The notes beneath the pieces are model-generated. The model was not told where the DNA came from, did not search any database, and saw only the letters and a list, made by a program, of their open reading frames with translations. The position numbers and the translations under genes are program-made. A stretch of 64,000 nucleotides of DNA from Lytechinus pictus (taxonomy: Eukaryota > Echinodermata > Echinoidea > Temnopleuroida > Toxopneustidae), in contig NC_087245.1 of the NCBI RefSeq assembly GCF_037042905.1, positions 14,278,501 through 14,342,500 of the forward strand. Direction: 5' to 3'. Below, in pieces: positions 11,155 to 22,435 of the stretch. Numbering within the stretch: position 1 is the stretch's first letter; each line of letters starts with the position of its first letter.

Positions 11155-11946
11155 CAAGGGTTCTATTTCATGCTGATAGGGCCTCAATTCAATGTACTAA
11201 ACCATTTCAAGATTGTCTATTTTTATATGGGAATAAAAGGTAGCATTGTATGATTTAATGACATTATAATGAACTCTTAGAATATGCAATTAGAATACAA
11301 AAATGTCTATTTCTTCATTTTAAGATAAGAATGGAGTCTGTCACCCCCATTCATGTGTGATAACTTATGGATTGAATATACAATGCATAAAAATATATTA
11401 ATTTGCCATCAATTAACATTTTGTTGGTAACTTTATTTGCTGACCTTTGCAGTGCTATACACATGCCCCCCCCCCCCCATGTGCTCATGATTAGCTCCAA
11501 TTAAATAGAATGTTATATTTGTAGGGGGGTGGTGACAAAGACACAATATACTTATGATTTATTTAGACAGGGTATATAATATATCTTCATATAATTTCCT
11601 GATAGAACTAAACAACTTTAGAAATGAAAACTGCATGTATGCTTGTTATGCATCAACACTTTAACTTGCCTTAATTAAGAGTTCAAATCAAACTTGAAAT
11701 TACAGTTGTCTTGTATCTTACATTAGTTATTTTTTACTATACAAATGGACTAGTTGATAATAAGTTTGTTATGTTAATGTTTGTATATGAGATTGTATAT
11801 TTCCTGTAGATGATGAAACCCAACAATGAATAAGTGAAATATACTATGAAATATGAAAGTGTCTTTTAAAGTTTCTTTCTGTTGCTTAATCTATTCCATT
11901 GTACACCCACACATATCCCCTGCTCTCACCCACATACTTTTTCTCA
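11155..11946. other. AT-rich intergenic, nothing recognised
   Basis: There are AT-rich unique-looking sequence and a short C run near 11467-11479. No open frame with family features, RNA gene or clear repeat was seen. Confidence 0.5.
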
Positions 11947-12060
11947 ATATCGTTGTGTCGGTGCAAGGATGCCTGTGGAAAAACTTTTTCACGCACCGCG
12001 TACTTGTGCAATGCACTTATGTGTGCTGCTAAGGGCGTCCTTGCACCGACACAACGATAT
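11947..12060. repeat. 114-bp inverted repeat (27-bp arms)
   Basis: The left arm 11947-11973 (ATATCGTTGTGTCGGTGC, then AAGGATGCC) and the right arm 12034-12060 pair at 26 of 27 positions. The 60-bp spacer includes TTTTTCACGCACCGCG. It could be a very short MITE or a cruciform. Confidence 0.75.
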
Positions 12061-12149
12061 ATGCTCTCCAGCCACCCACACTTTTAATTTATGCTCTATT
12101 TCACCCACACCCACATTTCATCATTCATGCTCCCTTTCACACACACATG

Positions 12150-12620
12150 TACATTTTTTTTTTAGTGACGAAAGGGAGAGGAAAGGAAGGGGAAAAGAGG
12201 GAAAGAGATATAGATAAAAGAGAAGAGAGAAAAGATATGGAATGGAAAGAAAGGGGGAGAAATAGAAAGGGAAAAGGAGAAGAAATGAAAGGTGAATAGA
12301 GAAAGGGTGGAACAAAGGGGAGAGCAAAAAAAGAGAAAGGGTGAAGAGCAAGTAGAGAGGAGAAAGAGGGAATAAAGGAAAGGGGGAAAAAGAGAAAGAA
12401 AAAAGACAATGCAATGGGAGAGGGGAAACAAAAGGAAAAAAAGAGAACGAGAGAAGGAAAAGGGGGAAAGAGAATGGAATGGGAGAAGGGCAATAAAGGG
12501 AAAGGAAGAGTGGAGAGGAAGAGAAAGAAATGAGACGAAATTAAGTAAAGAAAATAGATGGGGGAAGAAACAAGAAGGAAGAAAAGTGACGAAAATGATA
12601 ATGTGAATGTTAAATCAAAA
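12150..12620. repeat. polypurine tract of about 450 bp
   Basis: The + strand is almost wholly A and G (GGAAAGGAAGGGGAAAAGAG style) from about 12165 to 12560 and A-rich beyond. The minus strand therefore shows long Phe/Ser/Leu/Pro open frames with no real coding signal. A candidate triplex or replication-slippage tract. Confidence 0.85.
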
Positions 12621-12677
12621 TGTAATATAACAAAAATACTTGTCTGGTTTCCTTCCGGGTCAGTCAAACAATTTCAG

Positions 12678-13835
12678 TTCGCGCTTAGCGCTCGCATTAA
12701 TTGTTCATTTAGATACACAGAATGTTCTTTATTTCCAAACGTGCTTAAAATGCCCAATTTTTTTTCAGAATGAAACACTAACAATTTTCTGCTCGAGCTT
12801 CACGCACGCATATTTTATTTAGAAAAATATGCATCTATTTCATGATAAAAACAAATTCAAAAAATGTTCTTGTTTTAGGTCTTAACTAAAACAAAATTAG
12901 CTCGCGATCGCAATTATTGTTTATTGAGATGAATATCTTGTTCTTCATTAGAAATGTGCTTTAACTGTCTAGTTTTCGGAATAGTAAAGGGATGGTCCAG
13001 GCTGGAAATATTTATATCCCAATAAATATAGTAAAATTCACAGAGCAATATGCTGAAAGTTTGATCAAAATTGGATAACAAAGTTATTGAATTTTAAAGA
13101 TTTGCATTATTCCGGTGAAACAGATCTAGGCATGTTTTTATGAATATTCATCAGGTGGGCTGATGATGTCATATCCCCACTTGTTCTTTTGTATTTTATT
13201 TTATGAAATTAGGTTTATTCGAAATTTTTCTACCAAGAATTAAAACAAGTGGATTGACAACTGATTAAGTGCATTAGTTATTTATTGCCACAATTTATAT
13301 CATCATAATGGAGACACATCATTTACACATGTATGAAACAATGAAACATTTATGATTTCATGTAATAACATAAGAAAAAAGAAAGTGGGGATGTGACATC
13401 ATCAGCCCACCTTATGAATATTTAAAAAAAAATGCCTAGAACTGTTTCACCGGAATAATGCAAATCTTTAAAATTCAATAAGTTTGTTATTTGTTATCCG
13501 ATTATGATGAAATTTTCAGCATCCTGCTCTGTGAATTTTACTCTAGTTATTGGGATATAAATATTTTCGGCCCGGACTATCCTTTTAAGCCTTTTTAAAT
13601 CAGGCTTCGCGCTCACATCAATTGTGTAGTAAATAAGATACTATCCTTCTCATTGTATAACTAAGATGCTTGAATGCCCTGTATCCGGATAGGAAAAACA
13701 AAACTTTTCAGTAATTATCATATTACATGCCCATCTTGTTCAGGATCCCAAACATTGCCCAGAATGTTCAATTTTCAGGACAAAATACATGAAATTTCCA
13801 CACACAAAAAAATTAGCTCGCACTTCGCGCTCTGA
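12678..13835 (-). repeat. diverged ~110-bp monomer array, interrupted by a MITE
   Basis: Degenerate copies of the GCTCGCGCTTCGCGCTCGC block occur near 12678, 12791, 12900, 13600 and 13815. Removing the 601 bp of the MITE insertion at 12984-13588 restores spacing near 100-113 bp, and the last gap is two monomers. A second conserved block (TGTTCAGGATCCCAAACATT, then GCCCAGAATG) near 13738 is shared with 26407. Confidence 0.7.
12988..13584. mobile_element. TTAA-type foldback MITE, copy 1
   Basis: The arms of about 260 bp begin AGGGATGGTCCAGGCTGGAA on the left; on the right, read inverted, they begin AGGATAGTCCGGGCCGAAA. Both continue into ATATTTATATCCCAATAA and later TTGCATTATTCCGGTGAAAC and GGGCTGATGATGTCA. 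The flanks are GTAA and TTAA, a mutated TTAA duplication. There is no coding capacity. Copies 2 and 3 are at 30315-30902 and 49181-49784. Confidence 0.8.
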
Positions 13836-13869
13836 ATATTTAGATAGGGCTTGAGATTATAATATACTT

Positions 13870-16800
13870 AATAAGTATATATATTGTTTTAAAATGTGAG
13901 AGGAATGCGGGATAAAACGAAAAAAAGCAAAATTACATCGTGGCTTCGTGCACAAAAGACAGATAGTTTGTTTACAAGAAACTTACTGGACGAAAGAACT
14001 AGAACACGAGATTTCATCACAAAGGAATTGTGCATGTTTTTTAGTAATGGGTCTAACCACTCTAAATATTATATAGAAATTACCTCTAGAAATTGTAAAC
14101 GTCTATGCCAGAAATGATGGAAGGACCGTTGCTCTTAGATTAATGTATAACAATTGCTGTTATTTATTATTGAATTTTTATGCGCAAACAAAGTATTCTG
14201 ATAAAGTCATATTTTTTAAAAACCTGCTCCGAAATTAAGAAACCTGAAGATATATTAATTTGTGGAGGTGATTGGAATACTACACAAACTTATTTAGATT
14301 CTCGTGGCACATCTTGTGTCTATAAATCACCCAATCATTTCAAGAAATTCATTCAAAAAATGAATTGGTTGATGTTTGGAGAAAATTGTATCCCACGAAG
14401 AAACAATTTTCTTGGCGACAGAGGTTTTTTGGTGTCTATTCTAGATTAGATTAAGATTACTGGCTAATTTTAACAACACTATATCCTTCAATGTACAGCA
14501 CTGATATACGCCCAGCACTAGCTTAATTGTGATCATAATGCCATTTCGCTAAAGTTGAATTTGAGTGGTATTGGGAAAGGAAAAGGTTATTGGAAAGTAA
14601 ACAATTCACACTTACTAGAACAAGACTTTATAATCTGTATTAAACATGTGATTAATAAAGTAAAAATGGAATTCATGAATGAAAGTCCACTGCTTTTATG
14701 GGAAATGTGTAAAATTAAAATAAAAGAGGTCACTGTGAAGTATTCTAAACAAAAATAAGAAGAAAGAAAATGTTATTTTACAAAGTAACAAGATGAGTTC
14801 AATAAACAGAGTGAAAAGGCCGATGAAAATCCAACCAAGAAAGAAATTGATAAGTTAGAAACAATCAGAAATGAATTAGATAAACTTTACACATATAAGT
14901 GCAAAGGTGTGTATATTAGAGCTAGGGAGAAATGGATGGAGTCTGGCGAAAAGTCGTCCAAGTATTTTTTTTTTAAAGAAACCATAAATGGCATGAAAAA
15001 AAGAGATTAACTGTATTGTACAAAACGGTAAAACATTTACAAAGAAAACAGAAATTTTGAAGATTATTAATAATTATTTCAGTAAATTGTACAAAAATAG
15101 CTATAACGATAATGAAATGAACATCAAATCATACTTAAAAATATTGAATTGAAAGTATTTGATGAGAAGGATGCACTAAGTTGTGAGGGACTGGTAACCG
15201 AAAATGAGTGTTATAAAGCTTTGCTTTCAATGCAAAATAACAAGGCACCTGGTTGCGATGGATTGAGTTCGGAGTTTTACAAATGTTTTTGATTTGCTAA
15301 TCGACAGTCTAAATGAAGGATACGTTCAAGGGGGTTTGACAGAAAGTCAAAGACAAGGTATACTCACACTGTTATTGAAAAAGGGGATAGTAGATTATTA
15401 GACAATTGGAGGCCAATCTCATTATTAAATATAGACTATAAGATTTTAGCGAGAGTTTTTTCACAACGACTTCAACGAGTAATCCATAAAATTGTTTCGT
15501 TTTGACCAAACAGGTTATATTAAGGGGCGTTCAGCCTCAGATAACTTAAGGTTGGTACAAGATGTTATTGATTATTGCAAAATTTTGGAACAAGGATTGG
15601 TACTTTTTCTAGACGTCAAACAAGTATTTGATTGTGTGAGACATAGCTTTCTTTTCGAAACCCTGTCAAGATTAAAATTTCAAAAATTCATTTATCCAAT
15701 GGGCTAAAGTATTTTATAAAAACGCTGGAGGCAAAGTAATAAATAATGGTTGGATTTCAAAACAGTTTAAGATAGAAAAGGGTGTAAGGCAAGGGTGCCC
15801 TCTACCGGCTTTGTTATTTGTTTTAGTTGTTGAAGTAATGGCGTCACAGATAAGGTCAAACAAGATAGTCAGTGGTATTAAGATTCCATTCCACAAAATA
15901 CCATTTTCAAAAGAATTAAAGATCTCACAGTTAGCAGACGACACCGCTCTTTTTGTTAATTCCGTCCAGGCAGGAAATGTCGCAATTCATGATGTTATTA
16001 AGTTCGGGGATTATTCTGGCTTAAAACTTAATTTAGACAAAACCAAAGTTATGCCACTTAATATAAATTATAATCAAACAAATGGTATATGCAGCTTGGA
16101 ATGGTCTGATGAACCAATTAAATATCTTGGGGTTGTATTATGCAAGAACACAAATGACTTTAATGTCCTTAATTGGTCTGTAAAGATAGATACAATTAAA
16201 CGTATTATAAATCTTTGGAAGATGAGTAATTTGACATACTATGGGAGAATAGTTATTATAAAAATGTTACTTGTATCACAGTTAATATACTTATGCACAT
16301 GCTACATCATGCCCCAAAATTATATCAAAGAACTTAATAAAATAATTCATTCATTTTTATGGAATTCTAAAAGAGAAAAAGCGAAAAAGAGCTTCCATTA
16401 TTAATTCACCCCAATATGGGGGTTTGGGTATGATTGACATAAATTCTAGATTAAAATCACTCACACTTTCCTGGTTACCAAAAATTGTAAGAGGTGATGA
16501 ACCACCATGGAAATATATTTGTGAGTTTTGGTTACATAAATTAGGCGGTATACCATTATCCATTCAATTTAATTGTCCTCCAGTAGACATGATCAAATTA
16601 TGCAAAAAAATATTCATTACCTACATTTTATACAGACTCACTTCATGGGTTGAACTTCACTATCTTAATATATTCGAAGTAACTCAATTTGAAAATGAAA
16701 TCATATGGAATGATTCAAATGTAAAACCTGAAAACAAGTTATTGTATTTCAGAAAATGGTACGATAAGGGTATAGTAAAAGTACATCATTTAATTGAAAA

Positions 16801-17530
16801 TGGATCATGGAAAAACTCTGAAAGTATTACAGACATACTGTCGATGAATTCTCTTTGTATCTTATTTCAATATGCTAAAATTAAAACCGCTTTTCCAAAA
16901 TATTGGTTCGATAAGTTGAACACTGCTCAGCTTGAAAATCACGGTGATCAACGAATGCGAAACGATACATTTATTCAAATTAAAACCGGTGACTCAATTG
17001 ACATTACAATATAAAAACAAAACAATTCTACACATATTTTGTATATTTAAAAAAGAATTTACACCCAACGGTGTTATATTTTTGGCAAGATAGGCTATCA
17101 CTTGCAGAAGATTATGATTGGAGCAAATTGCTAAAATTTAAGTTTGGAAAATTATTTAATAACAAAGTTAAACAATATAATTTCAAATTGCTGCATCAGA
17201 TTTTGCCGTATAAAGAGAATTTAGTTCGATGGAATATCACATCAGACATGACTTGTAACCTGTAACCATTGTAAACAAATTGAAACTCTAGATCATGTTT
17301 TGTTGCATTGTCCACATGTGAATTTATTTTGGCAGAAACTACGGTATTTCATTAAGATCCAATTTAATGTGAATATTCAAATTAATGAGAAACATTATTG
17401 ATTGGCCACGATGTTGAAAATGAAAACATGGCTTTTCTGAATGTAATTTTGGTTTTCGCACAATATACGATTTACTTTTTAAAAATTCAGTTATTTTTCT
17501 ATGTTGTCAGATTTCAAGAGAGAATTAGTC
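13870..17530 (+). mobile_element. decayed L1/Tx1-type LINE retrotransposon
   Basis: This is a non-LTR retrotransposon relic with frameshifts and stops throughout. Endonuclease pieces are NVRGMRDK near 13893 and GGDWNTT at about 14267. Reverse-transcriptase pieces are APGCDGLSSEFYK near 15245, NWRPISLLN near 15405, DQTGYIKGRSASDN near 15502, GVRQGCPL near 15781 and the active-site ADD in SQLADDTALFV near 15930. The LNLDKTKVM motif follows near 16027. The C-terminal Cys/His cluster of zf-RVT type lies near 17250-17335 (TCNL, ETLDHVLLHCPH, LFWQKL). The order EN-RT-zf-RVT and the RT text fit the L1/Tx1 group better than CR1 or RTE. The copy is dead. Confidence 0.9.
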
Positions 17531-17550
17531 ATTAAATTTGAGATTTCTTG

Positions 17551-17772
17551 AAAAGAGTAATAAGATAAGATTAACAGAAAAACAGTACAATGAAATCAAA
17601 AGCTTGTGAAATGTGAAACCAATTGTATATATTGTTTGTGTTTGTTTATTGATTGCAATGTAAAAGAGTAATAAGATAAAAATAACAGAAAAACAGTACA
17701 ATGAAATCAAAAGCTTGTGAAATGTGAAACTAATTGTATATATTGTTTGTGTTTGTTTATTGATTTTAATGT
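17551..17772 (+). repeat. two tandem 111-bp units at the LINE 3' end
   Basis: AAAAGAGTAATAAGATAA..TTAACAG through TTTGTTTATTGATT..AATGT occurs twice, starting at 17551 and 17662, with about 95% identity by eye. The position just downstream of the zf-RVT remnant suggests a duplicated 3' UTR tail unit. Confidence 0.75.
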
Positions 17773-17829
17773 AATAATACATCTGATGAGGACAAACAAA
17801 ATCGTCACTCATTTCGGATTAACTAATAA

Positions 17830-19079
17830 TGAAAAGTTAATGGTGGTGCATGATAATAGCAAGTTAGGTTATGGTATCTGTTGAGAAGAAGAAATACTGT
17901 TAATATGAAATGTTGATGTTATACAACTTCTGTCTTTCTTGACTTTATATACATACAGGCTGAGAATTTATTGCCCAGCAGTAGAAAAGGGGCTCTTTAT
18001 TTTTTTTGGGGGGGATTGCCCTATATACCCTTCCAATTAACTGTAAGAGAGAGAGATGGTTTATGTATCCAATTAAATTTTAAATATGCATAATGTAAGT
18101 ACATTAAGATTATTATTATTTCATGAGACAAGGGTATGTTAGAGATTAAGTAAGAAATATTCAACTTTGAAAAAGTGGCTGGATATGATTTGATGATCAA
18201 TTATGAAAAATAACATTATTTAAAAAACAATATTCATATATCTATTGTTTGTTATTAAGCTATATTTTTTGCATTTTATATTATTGCAGTATATTTTTTC
18301 TGAAATTTCATCATGTTCTATTTCGTGTCGTTGTTTTCTTGTAATAGAAGTCAATGTATATTTATTTTGCAATGTAATAGTGTGATCATTTAGAGATTGA
18401 TTCATTTTTTTGGTGTAAAAATATGTCAGTGGGATTTGTTTTGAACCCGTTAACCATGAGTAAATTCAACAATTAAAAAAACTATTAATGATATGAATAA
18501 GAACTTATAGGCTAGTAAAGAGGGATAATTATTAAAAGGATCTGTACGAAATAAGGTTTTTGCACTGTTATTTTTATTCTTGTAGTTCTTATACCAAGGA
18601 GATCCGCGATGAAGTTGAATGTATCACGTCAATCGATAATTTTTATTTTTTATAGTTGGTGAAATTGTGACTATATTATTTCACATAATAAAAATATGGC
18701 AGCTTGCATAGTAAAAAAAAATATTGTTTTTAAACAATTAACCCAAGAAGTGACTGTTATAGACTTCCCCTTCAAAGAAACCACACCCCAAAAATCAACT
18801 TTGAGGTGCCAATCGGGGAAAATATGGGTGAAAAACCTTTTCGGCCCTCCTCCCCTATTAGCTAAAGATGGATCCGCCCCTGAATATTCGAGTATGTACT
18901 TACTAAGATCCTTTATTGCTCTCAGTACAAGATAGGCTATTGACAGTAGGGCGATTACATAAGTGTCGTACGGAACATTTTGATAACAATTTATAGTCTC
19001 TTAGCCGAATGCTTGACCAATAAAACTTTCTTTTTTTGTCAATGATAAAGTTAAAGCGGGTAATGATGTGAAAACTGAT
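17830..19079. other. AT-rich intergenic, little recognised
   Basis: No coding or RNA gene was seen. A short fragment at about 18775-18895 (CCAATCGGGGAAAATATGGG .. GGATCCGCCCCTGAAT) belongs to the C/G-run dispersed family also seen at 26540-26640 and 28430-28910. Confidence 0.5.
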
Positions 19080-19217
19080 AACCAACAAAGAATGTTTGGG
19101 TACGGGTGAATTAAAGATGAAAATGTTGTGTGTCGTACAAGACTCAGCAATGTCCCATACGACACGCAATATTTCGACCTATAATTCACCCATACTCTAA
19201 CATATTTTTGTTGGTTG
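19080..19217. repeat. short inverted repeat
   Basis: AACCAACAAAGAATGTTTGG and GGGTGAATT at the left pair imperfectly with AATTCACCCATACTCTAACA and TTTTTGTTGGTT at the right. It is probably a small MITE. Confidence 0.55.
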
Positions 19218-19537
19218 TCATAACTTTACATAATTACCCAGTAGTACTTTAATATGACCAGAAAACAAATTGAAGTTCCTCGTTTGTTTGGACACCAGGT
19301 TGAAAAGTGTTGTGAAAATGGAAGATTTTTCTAGCGTGGAATCGTCCAGTAAGACATAATGCCTTCGGATCTTAGTGGAGCTAAGCTCCATGCTATATCT
19401 GTCGAGTTGCTTCCTTGTCTCATAAATTCTGCTGCAGACTGCATTCAAAATAATGAATAAATACTAAATGAAAAAATACAAATGATCAATCAATATGGGG
19501 GTCAGTAGTTATGGGTTAGACCTCATACCAATTTGAC

Positions 19538-19665
19538 CTTTGACCTACTTAACCTTTGACCTTTGACCCATGACCTTTGACCGCATGACCTTTGACCCCA
19601 ACTTCCGGTCACTGTTGACCCCGTGACCCCACCTTCCGGTCAATCATGACCTTTGACCTTTGGGT
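19538..19665 (-). repeat. array of AGGTCA half-sites, left end
   Basis: TGACCTTTGACC occurs repeatedly, with variants TGACCCCAACTTCCGGTCA and TGACCCCGTGACCCC. Read on the minus strand these are AGGTCA direct repeats with one-base spacing (DR1), the arrangement bound by RXR, HNF4 or COUP-TF class receptors. Whether any receptor binds here is unknown. Confidence 0.75.
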
Positions 19666-19676
19666 ACGCGGTAAAC

Positions 19677-19828
19677 AGGAAATTGGATAATGGAGCGCGG
19701 GAAGCGATTTTAATTGGATAATGGAGCGCGGGACGCGATTTTAATTGGATAATGACTCCGCGTGGGGACGCCATCTTAATTGGATAATGAAGCGCAGGAC
19801 GCGATTTTAATTGGATAATGACTCCGCG
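19677..19828. repeat. 31-33-bp tandem repeats with ATTGG boxes, left arm
   Basis: Five units of the type AATTGGATAATGGAGCGCGG, then GACGCGATTTT. Two variant units read GACTCCGCGTG in place of GGAGCGCGGGA. ATTGG is an inverted CCAAT box. The mirror copy is at 24111-24262. Confidence 0.8.
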
Positions 19829-19867
19829 TGTCGACCTTATCGCACGATGCAGCGACGTTGCACGGGC

Positions 19868-20158
19868 ATATGATACGATGCACAAAACAGACGTATGATT
19901 TATACATGCAGTTTCCTATCGAAAAAAGTTGTCTTTCTCCGCCTACCGGCGGATATGTCAAGTGCCGCGCATGACGTCACCTGCTACGTAAGCACCGTGA
20001 TGTCATCCCAGGGAATTACCCTTTACCCGGTATTGCACCACCGTGGCGCAATCGTCACGTATAGGATACGATGCACAAAATAGACGTATGATTTCTATAC
20101 AGTTAAAAAGTGAAAAGTTATCTTTCTCCGCCTACCAGCGGATATGTCAAGTGCCTCG
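19868..20158. repeat. doubled ~100-bp block, left arm
   Basis: Two direct copies (19868-19965 and 20060-20155) share GATACGATGCACAAAA.AGACG, TCTTTCTCCGCCTACC-GCGG and ATATGTCAAGTGCC. Between them is a perfect CRE-type TGACGTCA at 19972-19979. The mirror image is in the right arm. Confidence 0.7.
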
Positions 20159-20918
20159 CGGTTCACGAATCGATCGCCCCATGCACGGCCAACGCGCGTC
20201 ATTGAACTTGGGATATCCTATTCAAGGTGAAAGCCGGCTCTCTCTGTCTCTTATTACAACAATTATTGGTAATCCAACATGTGATTATAATCATGACATC
20301 TCAAGCTCTACTCATTCCAGACTTTCCCCCATCAAAACTCTCTGACTTTTCCATACCGTTTTGTACATACTTTTCATTTAACTCACATGACCTGCACGGC
20401 TCTCTGACCCGCAAAAGTATGTATATTGAAACCCGCAGACGACTCCTTTCAATCAACTTCATTCATCCGCAGTACAGATGGTGATAACATGAAACACTAT
20501 ACAGTCAAGGATGATTCTTTATTATTACTATCATTTATTCTATTCCATTTCAATGTAGATAGGTTCAATTAGTGTATAAACAGCAGATTTTGATACAAAG
20601 GTAAAAATAATGTAAGATATGTTCTCAAATTACGTTGTCACAACAAAATAATTAACTGTTCATTGTTAATATTAAAGTGAAGTTCTCGTTTTTTTCTTTT
20701 CCTTCGCTTAACTTATTGGATTGTAACACATGTCTATGGATGGCATTCAGAAAATATGAACACAATGAAGTTCAAACTGTCATTTATGCCCGCATTTATG
20801 TTGACGGCGTTTTCTTGGATTATTCGACAAGCTGATGTTTGTGCCTTTAGTTGTAGGTTCCATCTTCACCCTCCGTTTCTTCTCCACCATCATCATTATC
20901 GTCATCGTCACCTTGATA

Positions 20919-21497
20919 CTAGAATAAACCATCGAATTGTGAACCATGCCTGGCTAACACTCTCTGTACGGCTTTCCGGAATTCCATGCCATTCTCTAAT
21001 CTTTCCGTGAGATCGGACACGATTTCACGATTGATGTCAGCGTCTTCGAGGTACACGTTCTGCTGCAAGAACTGAGAGTACAGATCGAAAAAGATGCGTT
21101 TGACTGCCCACATTAGTTTCACGTGAGCCTTTGCTTTAGCGTCTTCTTCTTCCATTCCTTCTGAGATGTATTTCTGATATTTTTCGTCTCTCAAGTCCTT
21201 GGTGGCCGTCATGGCTTGCTCTAACCATCCTCGATAAGCGAGGTTGTCTTCAGTTTCTTCCATGTTTGCTGTCATTGACGATTCGTGTCCATCGCTTTCT
21301 GATACGCTCGTTTCGGAATCACCGTTGGATTCTTCAACATTTTGCATTTGAGAGGATGGGTCGGATTCTTCATCTTCACTCGTTTCTTCTCCAGTATCAT
21401 GCTCAATTTGTTCATGCCTCTGCATGTTATATTTCCTACTAAAAGTTTTATCGCATCGTGAACAAGCGTAACGGTTGGACATATCCAATATATTCAT
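20919..21497 (-). CDS. C2H2 zinc-finger/acidic protein, left-arm copy
   Basis: A 192-residue protein from the ATG at 21497. An in-frame extension of 16 codons to a TTG is possible but has no ATG. One classical C2H2 finger lies at about residues 10-31 (CSRCDKTFSRKYNMQRHEQI, then EH). Next is an acidic Ser/Glu/Asp linker (residues 32-82) and a helical region with LAYRGWLEQAMTATKDLRDE, KAHVKLMWAVKRIFFDLYSQ and a C-terminal RKAVQRVLARHGSQFDGLF. The identical gene lies in the right arm. Transcription runs from the element's centre toward its left end. I do not recognise the family; DNA binding by the finger is inference. Confidence 0.8.
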   Translation of the reverse strand: MNILDMSNRYACSRCDKTFSRKYNMQRHEQIEHDTGEETSEDEESDPSSQMQNVEESNGDSETSVSESDGHESSMTANMEETEDNLAYRGWLEQAMTATKDLRDEKYQKYISEGMEEEDAKAKAHVKLMWAVKRIFFDLYSQFLQQNVYLEDADINREIVSDLTERLENGMEFRKAVQRVLARHGSQFDGLF

Positions 21498-21587
21498 GCT
21501 GACTCGATGATTATTTGTTGGGAAATGAAGAAAATTAACGTTCAAACTTGTAATTATACGTAATCATGAAACGCGCGCGAAGGTACT

Positions 21588-21916
21588 TTGATTCTTACGG
21601 ATTTTTACGCATTCTTACGGATTCTTACTCATTCTTACTCATTCTTACGGATGTTTACTCATTCTTACTCATTCTTACGGATTCTTACTCATTCTTACGG
21701 ATGTTTACTCATTCTTACTCATTCTTACGGATTCTTACTCATTCTTACGGATTCTTACGGATTCTTACTCATTCTTACGGATGTTTACGGATTCTTACGG
21801 ATGTTTACGGATTCTTACGGATGTTTACGGATTCTTACGGATTTTTACGGATTCTTACGGATGTTTACGGATTCTTACGGATGTTTACGGATTCTTACGG
21901 ATTTTTACGGATTAAT
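21588..21916. repeat. 10-bp repeat array, left of centre
   Basis: About 33 units drawn from three variants: ATTCTTACGG, ATTCTTACTC and ATGTTTACGG. The variants alternate in blocks. The mirror array at 22068-22345 is about 50 bp shorter, so this is the fastest-changing part of the palindrome. Confidence 0.9.
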
Positions 21917-21926
21917 CAATGCTTTC

Positions 21927-22053
21927 ATATAATCTCAAGGAAAATATGTTCATCCACGCTGGAATGACCCATGCAGCATGGGTCATTCCAAATAATCTCA
22001 AGGAAAATATGTTCATCCACGCTAGAATGACCCATGCTGCATGGGTCATTCCA
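21927..22053. repeat. central tandem pair of 63-bp hairpin units
   Basis: Two direct copies of AATCTCAAGGAAAATATGTT, CATCCACGCT and a hairpin: GAATGACCCATGC / GCATGGGTCATTC around a single A (first copy) or T (second copy). They form the asymmetric spacer between the arms. Confidence 0.85.
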
Positions 22054-22067
22054 ACGTGGATCCGTAA

Positions 22068-22345
22068 GGATCCGTAAACATCCGTAAACATCCGTAAACA
22101 TCCGTAAGAATCCGTAAACATCCGTAAGAATCCGTAAAAAATCCGTAAGAATCCGTAAGAATGAGTAAGAATCCGTAAGAATCCGTAAGAATGAGTAAGA
22201 ATCCGTAAGAATGAGTAAGAATGAGTAAACATCCGTAAGAATGAGTAAGAATCCGTAAGAATGAGTAAGAATGAGTAAACATCCGTAAGAATGAGTAAGA
22301 ATGAGTAAGAATCCGTAAGAATGCGTAAAAATCCGTAAGAATCAA
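22068..22345. repeat. 10-bp repeat array, right of centre
   Basis: Units CCGTAAGAAT, GAGTAAGAAT and CCGTAAACAT are the reverse complements of the left-array units. Confidence 0.9.
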
Positions 22346-22435
22346 AGTACCTTCGCGCGCGTTTCATGATTACGTATAATTACAAGTTTGAACGTTAATT
22401 TTCTTCATTTCCCAACAAATAATCATCGAGTCAGC

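Noticed and set aside
12121-12667. Minus-strand open frames rich in Phe, Ser, Leu, Pro
   Set aside because: Product of the polypurine tract; no domain, start context or splice structure.
13870-17530. Active LINE or host reverse-transcriptase gene
   Set aside because: Multiple frameshifts and stops in both the endonuclease and the reverse-transcriptase regions.
21566-22367. Open frames of SYGFLRILT-type repeats on both strands
   Set aside because: Translation of the 10-bp arrays; the frame stays open only because of the repeat's composition.
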